Source of the DNA: Lachnotalea sp. AF33-28
GTDB lineage: Bacteria > Bacillota > Clostridia > Lachnospirales > Lachnospiraceae
Length of the DNA: 64,000 bases
Direction of reading: 5' to 3'
NCBI RefSeq assembly: GCF_003477885.1
Contig: NZ_QUEE01000009.1
Location: forward strand, 62,001-126,000
This document shows positions 1 through 6,604 of this stretch, one piece after another (position 1 is the first letter of the stretch; the number at the start of each line of letters is the position of its first letter). A model generated the notes under the pieces. The model was not told the origin of the DNA and searched no databases. It saw only the letters and a program-made list of their open reading frames with translations. The translations under genes and the position numbers were made by a program.

Positions 1-533
1 TGGACCAGCATGCCGTCACTGCCGAACTCCACGAATACCACTCTGCCCCAAGCGTCGTAACAGATGATGATGCCCGGCTGTTTGTATTGCTTCTCATAGG
101 CGCTGACTTCTATACCAAGCGGGTTGTGGGAGTTGTTCATCTTATAGGTGGCTGTCTTTTTATCCGCGCTGTCCAGATATTTTAAAACCTGCTCCGCTAT
201 GGCTATATGGACGGCGTTATTGTCCGCTTTCTTGCTGTTCTGTACCATATAAAGCATATAGTTGGTGACACGCCCGTATTTTTCCTTGCCCGCTCCCGAC
301 TGTATCAGGGAACTCTTAAAATCGGCATTGACCGCATACTGTTCCGATATCGTGGCCTGGGCGGCTACGAACAGGCCTCTCGCCTCGGAGATCAGTTTCT
401 TTTCCCTGGCTTTTTCAATATATCCGGTCAGTGTGGGGATCAGTATGGCGGCCAAAATGGCCAGGATCACCAGCACCACAATCAGCTCCACCAATGTAAA
501 ACCCTTTTTATTATCGGACTTGTTCAGCTTCAT
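1..533 (-). CDS. Type IV prepilin / pseudopilin, 3' end beyond the left edge
   Basis: The protein begins MKLNKSDNKKG and continues FTLVELIVVLVILAIL, the class III signal of type IV prepilins: a basic leader of ten residues, Gly before the cut, Phe at +1 and Glu at +5 of the mature chain, then a hydrophobic helix. The rest (about 150 visible residues) resembles the globular head of a pilin. Prepilin peptidase would cleave it in the membrane before assembly into a pilus or pseudopilus. I chose the start at 533 because it gives the usual short leader; an in-frame ATG at 575 would lie at the predicted transcription start. The gene points away from the pilus cluster at 45-50 kb. Its C-terminus is not in the window. 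Confidence 0.88.
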   Translation of the reverse strand, partial: MKLNKSDNKKGFTLVELIVVLVILAILAAILIPTLTGYIEKAREKKLISEARGLFVAAQATISEQYAVNADFKSSLIQSGAGKEKYGRVTNYMLYMVQNSKKADNNAVHIAIAEQVLKYLDSADKKTATYKMNNSHNPLGIEVSAYEKQYKQPGIIICYDAWGRVVFVEFGSDGMLV

Positions 534-581
534 TCGGACTCTACCCCGTATTATATGTATTTTAATGTCATTCATTCTACT

Positions 582-610
582 ATCATAATCCAAAATATCC
601 TTCATATCAA
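582..610 (-). promoter_or_regulatory. Probable sigma-A promoter of the pilin gene
   Basis: Read on the minus strand, TTGATA (610-605) is followed after 17 bases by TATGAT (587-582). Transcription would start near 575 and leave a leader of about 42 nt before the ATG at 533. Inferred from consensus only. Confidence 0.5.
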
Positions 611-658
611 CGTCTTTTAAATATTTATTTGCTTTATTTGCTGAACACTCATATGTTA

Positions 659-856
659 CTGTTCACGGCTGCCGATCAAGCAGCGCATGGCGGGGCAGAG
701 TATAGTCCTCATAGGGATCCCTTGAAGCCCGCCGGTTCTTTCGCTGCGTAGTTTGCAGCGTTAGAACCGCTGCGCGCTTCACGGAGCGAGAGCGCGTCCC
801 TATGAGGACTATACTCTGCCCCGCCATGCGCGGGACGTTAACAAATCCGTGAACAG
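659..856 (-). repeat. Structured palindromic element, family A copy 1
   Basis: A nested inverted repeat of about 198 nt. The outer stem pairs 659-668 with 847-856. A perfect 35-bp stem pairs 683-717 with 797-831. Inside, GGTTCT/AGAACC (734-739 with 763-768) and CGCTGC/GCAGCG (742-747 with 755-760) form a second hairpin. A small GCTGC/GCAGC hairpin (668-684) sits at one foot of the long stem. Two more copies lie at 44751 and 55568 with compensating base changes. I assign the minus strand because the copies show G-U pairs in that reading. It fills most of the 440-bp gap between the pilin and the dlt-like operon. Open frames across it are artefacts of the palindrome. Confidence 0.9.
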
Positions 857-911
857 CAACACTCATATTCTTAACAATTGCTTACATTTTGCTGTCCTGG
901 GGCCGGCCGCC

Positions 912-940
912 TTGAACCTGGCTGCAATCTGTGTTAGACT
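912..940 (+). promoter_or_regulatory. Possible promoter of the dlt-like operon
   Basis: TTGAAC at 912-917 and TAGACT at 935-940 are 17 bases apart. A start near 947 would give a 27-nt leader to the ATG at 974. The match to consensus is moderate. Confidence 0.35.
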
Positions 941-973
941 CTAAAAATGACAATAAACCGAATGAGGAATACC

Positions 974-2476
974 ATGAACAACATACTGGACTATCTGGAA
1001 AATTCCGCAGCAAAATATCCGGACAAGACAGCCTTTGCCGATGAACACGGAAGCTGTACCTATCGCGAGCTTCTAAATAAGGCCAAAAGAAGCGGCTCCG
1101 CACTGGCGCAGCGCTTCTTAAGACGCTCTCCGGTGGCCGTGCTGGCCGATAAGAGCACGGATGTGATCATAGCTTTTATGGGCATTGTTTACGCGGGCTG
1201 TTTCTATGTCATGCTGGACCCCTCACAGCCGGATGCCAGGCTCAATCAAATACTGGACACGCTGCGCCCGGAAGCGCTGCTTATCGGCGGCGGCTGTGAA
1301 AAGAAGGCAGAGAACCTGGACTATGAAGGTCCTTTGCTGCCGCTGCAGCTGTGGGAGCAGGCCGTGAAAGATGAGGCGGCACTTGAGGAAATACGCAGGC
1401 AGGCGCTGGATACGGACCCTCTGTACGGGATCTTCACCTCCGGTTCCACCGGACGGCCCAAGGGCGTGGTGGTCAGCCACAGAAGCGTCATCGATTTTAT
1501 GGAGTATTTCACGGAGCTCTTCTCCATCACCGCGCAGGATGTCATAGGAAATCAGGCGCCCTTTGATTTTGACGTGTCCGTTAAGGATATCTACGCCACC
1601 TTAAAGGCCGGGGCCACGATGGAGATCCTGCCGAAACAGCTGTTTTCCTTTCCGGCAAAGCTGCTGGATTATCTCTGTGAACGCCGGGTCACCACGGCCA
1701 TCTGGGCCGTATCGGCCCTGTGCATCATCAGCACATTAAACGGCTTTTCCTACCGTGTGCCCACCCATCTGAACAAGATTCTGTTCAGCGGGGAAGTGAT
1801 GCCCGTATCCCATCTGAATATATGGAGGGAACATCTGCCGGACGCCCTCTTTGTCAATCTGTACGGGCCGACGGAGATCACATGCAACTGTACCTATTAT
1901 ATTGTGGACAAAACGTTTGCGCCCGGTGAAACGCTTCCGATCGGAATCCCGTTTCCCAACGAGTCCGTATTTCTGCTGGACACAGAGGACCGCCCGGTCA
2001 CAAAACCCGGCGTGAGCGGAGAACTCTGTGTCACGGGCACCGCCCTTTCGCTGGGTTACTACAGAGATCCGGAAAAAACCGCTGCGGCATTTGTACAGAA
2101 TCCTCTGAATGACCGCTATCCGGAAACGGTCTATCGGACCGGTGACCTGGCCCATTACGGCGAAGACGGCCTCCTGTACTTTGAAAGCCGCAGGGATTTT
2201 CAGATCAAGCACATGGGGCACCGCATAGAGCTGGGCGAGATCGAAGCCGCGCTGGATGCCTGCGACGGAGTGACGCGGGCCTGCTGCATTTATCTGGAGG
2301 AAAAGAACAAAATTGCCGCCTTCTATGAGGGCAGCGCTGATAAGAAGGAAATCGCCGTCCAGTTAGGCAGGCGGATTCCCCGCTACATGTTCCCGAATCT
2401 TTACCGCAATATGCCAGCCCTGCCGATTACTAAAAACGGAAAAATTGACAGGCAGCTTTTAAGGAGGTCGCTATGA
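974..2476 (+). CDS. DltA-like amino acid adenylation enzyme (carrier-protein ligase)
   Basis: A 500-residue stand-alone adenylation domain. Visible core motifs are FTSGSTGRPKG (A3, about residue 153, ATP binding), NLYGPTE (A5, about 295), YRTGD (A7, about 386) and the catalytic lysine in NGKID (A10, about 487). The family activates an amino or other carboxylic acid as the adenylate and loads it onto a phosphopantetheine carrier, here probably the product of 3733-3960. The segment FDFDVSVKDIY resembles the DltA pocket, so an amino acid substrate is likely, but which one cannot be read. The ATG at 974 has GAGGA five bases before it; the in-frame ATG at 947 has no such site. It overlaps the next gene by ATGA, so translation is coupled. 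Confidence 0.85.
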   Translation: MNNILDYLENSAAKYPDKTAFADEHGSCTYRELLNKAKRSGSALAQRFLRRSPVAVLADKSTDVIIAFMGIVYAGCFYVMLDPSQPDARLNQILDTLRPEALLIGGGCEKKAENLDYEGPLLPLQLWEQAVKDEAALEEIRRQALDTDPLYGIFTSGSTGRPKGVVVSHRSVIDFMEYFTELFSITAQDVIGNQAPFDFDVSVKDIYATLKAGATMEILPKQLFSFPAKLLDYLCERRVTTAIWAVSALCIISTLNGFSYRVPTHLNKILFSGEVMPVSHLNIWREHLPDALFVNLYGPTEITCNCTYYIVDKTFAPGETLPIGIPFPNESVFLLDTEDRPVTKPGVSGELCVTGTALSLGYYRDPEKTAAAFVQNPLNDRYPETVYRTGDLAHYGEDGLLYFESRRDFQIKHMGHRIELGEIEAALDACDGVTRACCIYLEEKNKIAAFYEGSADKKEIAVQLGRRIPRYMFPNLYRNMPALPITKNGKIDRQLLRRSL

Positions 2477-3687
2477 ATGACGAACTGCTGATGCGGGCAG
2501 CGAGAGAATACGGCACGCCTTCCTATGTATTTGATCTGGACGCGTTTAAAGAGCGCATCGAAACCGTCTCGGGATACTTCCGGGGACGGGCCGAAATCTG
2601 CTATGCCATGAAGGCCAATCCTTTCCTGACAGGGGCCGTTTGCGGACTGTCCGCAGGTTATGAGGTATGTTCTCCCGGAGAATATGCGATCTGCAAACGG
2701 GCAGGCATTCCAGCGGACAGCATCGTCTTATCCGGAGTGAATAAAGAAGCGCAGGAGATCTGCCATGTCATGGACACGGGGGGCGCCGCAGTCTATACGG
2801 CCGAATCCGAACGGCAGCTTTCTTTGCTGGAAAGCTGTGCCGCCGCCCGAAGCATACAGATACCGGTGCTCATGAGGCTCACCAGCGGCAATCAGTTCGG
2901 CATGGATGAGGAAACCATCTTAAAGCATGCGACGCGCCCGCTTCATTACCCGCATCTGGATATCCGCGGCATCCAGTATTATTCCGGCACCCAAAAGAAG
3001 AAAACAGAACCGATCCTTAAGGAGCTTGCACGGCTGGATGAGTTCTGCTGCCGCATCGAATCGGAAACAGGCCTTACGCTTCATACACTGGAGTTTGGCC
3101 CCGGCCTGTATACCCCCTATTTTCAGGGGGAAGCCGCTTATCCGGAAGAAAATGTCCTGGCGGAGCTGTCCCGGGCCATCGAAAACCTGCGTTTTAAAGG
3201 GAACGTCGTCCTGGAGATGGGCCGCTTTCTCGCGGCGGGCTGCGGCTATTATCTGACCCGCATCGCCGACTGCAAAACAAACAGCGGCCAGAACTACTGC
3301 ATCGTGGACGGGGGCATACACCAGCTCAACTATTACGGTCAGACCATGGCCATGAAGCTCCCTTTTATCCGCCATCTGCCGCAAAGCCCGGCGGGAGACG
3401 GTAAAGGGCCTTCTTCCTGCACAGTCTGCGGTTCGCTGTGCACAACAGCCGATGTGATCGTAAAGCAGCTGCCCCTGATACATCCCCAGCCGGGCGATCT
3501 GCTTGTATTTGAAAAGACAGGGGCATACTCAGTTACGGAGGGGATCTCCCTGTTCCTTAGCAGGAGCCTTCCCCCGGTGCTGCTCTATTCCAGGCAGCAC
3601 GGGATGTTTCAGGCGCGGGAAGCTTATCCCACCGATCTTTTGAACGCGCCGCGGCAGACGGCGGCACAGGCGGCGCCGTTTCGCTGA
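2473..3687 (+). CDS. Type III PLP-dependent decarboxylase (DapDC/BtrK-like)
   Basis: A 404-residue alanine racemase-fold decarboxylase related to diaminopimelate and ornithine decarboxylases. Visible features are the PLP lysine in YAMKANP (Lys47), the phosphate-binding region LEFGPGLYTPYF, GRFLAAGCGYYLTRI, and the C-terminal active-site segment GSLCTTAD (Cys near 321) with FEKTGAYS. It lies between a carrier-protein ligase and a carrier protein. Known parallels are BtrK in butirosin synthesis, which decarboxylates an amino acid while bound to a carrier protein, and the decarboxylases of exosortase-associated clusters. I infer that it makes an amine-bearing acyl group for transfer to a surface polymer. 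Decarboxylation of a free amino acid is the alternative. Confidence 0.82.
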   Translation: MNDELLMRAAREYGTPSYVFDLDAFKERIETVSGYFRGRAEICYAMKANPFLTGAVCGLSAGYEVCSPGEYAICKRAGIPADSIVLSGVNKEAQEICHVMDTGGAAVYTAESERQLSLLESCAAARSIQIPVLMRLTSGNQFGMDEETILKHATRPLHYPHLDIRGIQYYSGTQKKKTEPILKELARLDEFCCRIESETGLTLHTLEFGPGLYTPYFQGEAAYPEENVLAELSRAIENLRFKGNVVLEMGRFLAAGCGYYLTRIADCKTNSGQNYCIVDGGIHQLNYYGQTMAMKLPFIRHLPQSPAGDGKGPSSCTVCGSLCTTADVIVKQLPLIHPQPGDLLVFEKTGAYSVTEGISLFLSRSLPPVLLYSRQHGMFQAREAYPTDLLNAPRQTAAQAAPFR

Positions 3688-3732
3688 ATATAACCCGGAC
3701 GGCACACAAACTTATTATAGGAGAGAATGAAA

Positions 3733-3960
3733 ATGGATGAATTAATGAATATTTTGGAAGAGCTCAAGCCCGATGTGGATTTTGAGACATGCACTGCGCT
3801 GATCGACGACGGATATCTGGATTCCTTTGATATCCTGTCCATCGTAAGCGAATTGAATGAAGCTTTTGATATTGAGATCACACCCCGGGATATCGTGCCA
3901 GAGAATTTCAATTCCGCCAAGGCGCTTATGGATATGGTCAACCGCCTGCAGGAAGAATAA
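3733..3960 (+). CDS. Acyl carrier protein (DltC-like)
   Basis: A 75-residue acidic carrier protein. The phosphopantetheine attachment serine lies in DDGYLDSFDIL (Ser31 with this start), followed by the usual acidic recognition helix. I chose the ATG at 3733 because AGGAG lies about nine bases before it; the ATG at 3727 is only three bases from AGGAG. It sits 12 bases before the MBOAT gene. Its likely partners are the ligase at 974 (loading), the PLP enzyme at 2473 (possible on-carrier chemistry) and the MBOAT protein (acceptor side). Confidence 0.88.
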   Translation: MDELMNILEELKPDVDFETCTALIDDGYLDSFDILSIVSELNEAFDIEITPRDIVPENFNSAKALMDMVNRLQEE

Positions 3961-3972
3961 CCGGAGGTACCC

Positions 3973-5550
3973 ATGTCATTTATATCCATGGAGTTTCTGC
4001 TGTTTCTGGCGGCGGCCATACTTGGCTATTATCTGATTCCCAAACAATTTCAGTGGGTGTGGCTGCTCCTGTTCAGCTGTGTGTTTTACCTCTGCGCAGG
4101 GCTGCAGGCGGTATGCTTTCTGCTCACCACCGCAATGACCACATTTGCGGCGGGCCTTTGGATCAAACAGCGGGAGGATGCCGTTAAAAAGCGCCTGGCT
4201 CTGCTGCCCGCAGGAGCCCCAAAAGAAGACAAAAAGGCCCTGAAGGAGCGCTGCCGCCGTCAAAAACGCCTGATTCTTGCAGGCACGCTGCTGGTCAATT
4301 TCGGCATCCTGGGCGCGCTGAAATATATGAATTTCGCCATTGATAACCTCAACGCCTTATTGGGGCTGGATCTTTCCCGGGTTTCTTTGCTGCTGCCGCT
4401 CGGAATCTCCTTTTACACCTTCCAGTCCATGGGCTATCTGATCGATGTTTACCGCGGCAAATACGCGCCGGAGCGAAATCTTTTCCGCTTCACCCTGTTC
4501 GTGTCCTTCTTCCCGCAGCTGCTGCAGGGTCCCATCGGACGCTTTGACCGGTTATCCCCCCAGCTTTATGAAGAACACCGCTTCGACCTGACTTCCCTGC
4601 AGCGCGGTCTTCTGCTGATGGTTTGGGGATATTTTAAAAAAATCGTCATCGCCGACCGGGCCGCCGTGCTGGTGAATCAGGTGTTCGGCAACTACGAAGC
4701 CTACACGGGATTTGCCGTGATCGCGGCGGTGCTGGGTTATTCCATACAGCTCTACTGTGATTTCTCCGGAGGTATGGACGTGGTCATGGGCGCTTCCGAG
4801 TGCTTCGGCATACATCTGGATCAGAATTTCAAACGCCCGTATTTCGCCAGATCCATCTCCGATTTCTGGCACCGCTGGCACATCACTCTGGGCACCTGGA
4901 TGAAGGATTACTTGTTTTATCCGCTCTCGCTGTCCAAGGGTATGAACCGCTTCGGCAAATTTACGAAAAAGCATTTCGGCCGCCATGTGGGCAGAGTGCT
5001 GCCGGTTTGCATTTCGAACCTGGTGATCTTTTTTGTGGTGGGCGTGTGGCACGGCGCCGCCTGGAAATTTATCGTATACGGCCTCTACAACGGCATAATC
5101 ATCGCCCTTAGCAACCTTCTGGCGCCGCTTTATACAAAGCTCCTTCAGGCCCTTCACATACCGGTTAAATCCAGAGCCTGGACTGTTTTTCAGATACTGC
5201 GGACTTTTCTGCTGGTCAACATCAGCTGGTATTTTGATATGGGTTCCAGCCTGTCGGCAGCGTTTACCATGATGCGAAATACTTTCCGGGGTCTGTCGCC
5301 TGCAGCGCTCACGGACGGAAGCCTCTTGTCTCTGGGGCTGGGCAAGGCTGACTATCTCGTGCTGGGCGCGGGATGCGCCGTTCTCTTTACCGTGAGCCTG
5401 CTTCAGGAACGCAATGTGAAGATCCGGGAATCCCTGGCCAAAAAGCCGCTGATCGTGCGTCTGTCCCTGTATCTTCTGCTGCTGTTTTCCATCCCCCTGC
5501 TGGGACAGATCACAATTACCGGAGGAGGATTCATCTATGCACAGTTCTGA
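3973..5550 (+). CDS. MBOAT-family O-acyltransferase (DltB/AlgI-like)
   Basis: A 525-residue polytopic membrane protein. Typical MBOAT signatures are FYTFQSMGYLIDVYRG, FFPQLLQGPIGRF, FWHRWHITLGTWMKDYLFYPL (His near 300-303) and VGVWHGAAW, whose histidine (His360) is the conserved catalytic one. Family members pass an acyl group from a cytoplasmic thioester to an acceptor outside the membrane. In the Dlt system D-alanine is carried by DltC; here the carrier is probably the product of 3733. GGAGG lies six bases before the ATG. The acceptor (teichoic acid, exopolysaccharide or other) is not indicated. Confidence 0.92.
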   Translation: MSFISMEFLLFLAAAILGYYLIPKQFQWVWLLLFSCVFYLCAGLQAVCFLLTTAMTTFAAGLWIKQREDAVKKRLALLPAGAPKEDKKALKERCRRQKRLILAGTLLVNFGILGALKYMNFAIDNLNALLGLDLSRVSLLLPLGISFYTFQSMGYLIDVYRGKYAPERNLFRFTLFVSFFPQLLQGPIGRFDRLSPQLYEEHRFDLTSLQRGLLLMVWGYFKKIVIADRAAVLVNQVFGNYEAYTGFAVIAAVLGYSIQLYCDFSGGMDVVMGASECFGIHLDQNFKRPYFARSISDFWHRWHITLGTWMKDYLFYPLSLSKGMNRFGKFTKKHFGRHVGRVLPVCISNLVIFFVVGVWHGAAWKFIVYGLYNGIIIALSNLLAPLYTKLLQALHIPVKSRAWTVFQILRTFLLVNISWYFDMGSSLSAAFTMMRNTFRGLSPAALTDGSLLSLGLGKADYLVLGAGCAVLFTVSLLQERNVKIRESLAKKPLIVRLSLYLLLLFSIPLLGQITITGGGFIYAQF

Positions 5551-6604
5551 TAGAAATGACGGGGGTAAAAAGCAATCCTTGAAGAGATGGTGGATTGCGG
5601 CGCTTTTTCTCGCCGTCTGCATTCTGGCCAACGCATTTTTAAACTATGCGCTGATCCCTCCAAACGCGGTGCGGATCAACCTTCATAACCTGCGAAACGG
5701 TCTGCAGTACGATACGGTTTTTCTGGGCACCTCCCACGGTCAGTACGGTATTGATCCGGCTTCGGTGGACGCCGAAGGGGGCCGCAGCAGCGTAAGCCTC
5801 TGCATGGCCGACGCCTATCCGGACGATATGTATTATCTGCTGAAGCTGACCCTCGAAACGCAGAAGCCGTCCCTAGTTGTCTATGAGCTGGATCCTTCCT
5901 ACTGGATGAACGAACAGCGCAGGGGCTCCACCCAGATCTTTTTTTACAAGGAATTCCCTTTCTCCGCGGCAAAGCTGGAATATTTCGCGCATAAGATCAT
6001 GAAGCTGGACTTCCGCTCCACTCTTACGCCCTGGTGCTATTACCGCAATCTCTACGGGCAGATGGCGGACAATCTCCGCTTAAAGGGAAGCGAAGCCTAC
6101 CGGCAGTTCGATCCTTCCGTCCTGGATATCTCCGTCGGGCATTACGGCGGCAGAGGGTTTATCTACCGCGACCGCGTAGAGGGAGAAAATAAGGGCGGCT
6201 TTAACAATATCCCCTGGGACGAATCCGCCGTAAAGCCTCTGGCCCTGAACTATTTTGATAAGCTTGTAAAGCTGTGCCGGGAAAATTCCATAGAGCTGAT
6301 CGCGATCACAACGCCCGTGCCCCAGGAGACGGCGGACAGCTTCCGGGATTCCTATCAGGCGGCGGATGGGTATTTTTCTTCGCTGATGGAAGCATATGAG
6401 GTTCCATACCTGAACTTCAACCGGCTGCTCCCCGGGTTTTTAGACCGCAGCATGACCGGCTATTGGGATTATGACGGCCATATGGACGGAGTTCTGGCCG
6501 GAGAGTTCAGCGGGCTTTTGGGAAGGATACTGCGGGAAATGGAGGAAGGGACCTTTGATCCTTCCGGTTACTTTGAATCTAAGTCCGGCTCATCCGCATC
6601 ATGA
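5537..6604 (+). CDS. Membrane-anchored SGNH-like protein, DltD-like role
   Basis: A 355-residue protein with one N-terminal membrane segment (about residues 16-35) and an extracytoplasmic domain. GTSHGQYGID at about 64-73 matches the first block of SGNH hydrolases (Ser66), and DYDGHMDG near 312 supplies the Asp/His block. DltD, or the AlgJ/AlgX partner of AlgI, has this design and works with the MBOAT protein in transfer to the polymer. It overlaps the MBOAT gene by 14 bases, with GGAGGAGG before its ATG. Its last 37 bases overlap the 3' end of the convergent GH95 gene. Assignment rests on motif and context. Confidence 0.72.
   Translation: MHSSDRNDGGKKQSLKRWWIAALFLAVCILANAFLNYALIPPNAVRINLHNLRNGLQYDTVFLGTSHGQYGIDPASVDAEGGRSSVSLCMADAYPDDMYYLLKLTLETQKPSLVVYELDPSYWMNEQRRGSTQIFFYKEFPFSAAKLEYFAHKIMKLDFRSTLTPWCYYRNLYGQMADNLRLKGSEAYRQFDPSVLDISVGHYGGRGFIYRDRVEGENKGGFNNIPWDESAVKPLALNYFDKLVKLCRENSIELIAITTPVPQETADSFRDSYQAADGYFSSLMEAYEVPYLNFNRLLPGFLDRSMTGYWDYDGHMDGVLAGEFSGLLGRILREMEEGTFDPSGYFESKSGSSAS

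Noticed and set aside
659..856. Retron-type msr/msd RNA
   Set aside because: The long stem inside an outer stem recalls a retron, but no reverse transcriptase gene lies near any of the three copies.
663..866. Open frames over the three family A elements (here, at 44756-45010 and 55480-55674) with similar translated sequence
   Set aside because: They are by-products of conserved palindromic DNA. The changes between copies preserve base pairing rather than the reading frame, and the frame in copy 3 is broken.
947..973. Upstream start (ATG 947) for the adenylation enzyme
   Set aside because: No ribosome binding site and it coincides with the predicted transcription start; ATG 974 has GAGGA at proper distance.
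4552..5631. A 359-codon frame on the minus strand
   Set aside because: It is antisense to the MBOAT gene, whose motifs and operon position are clear.
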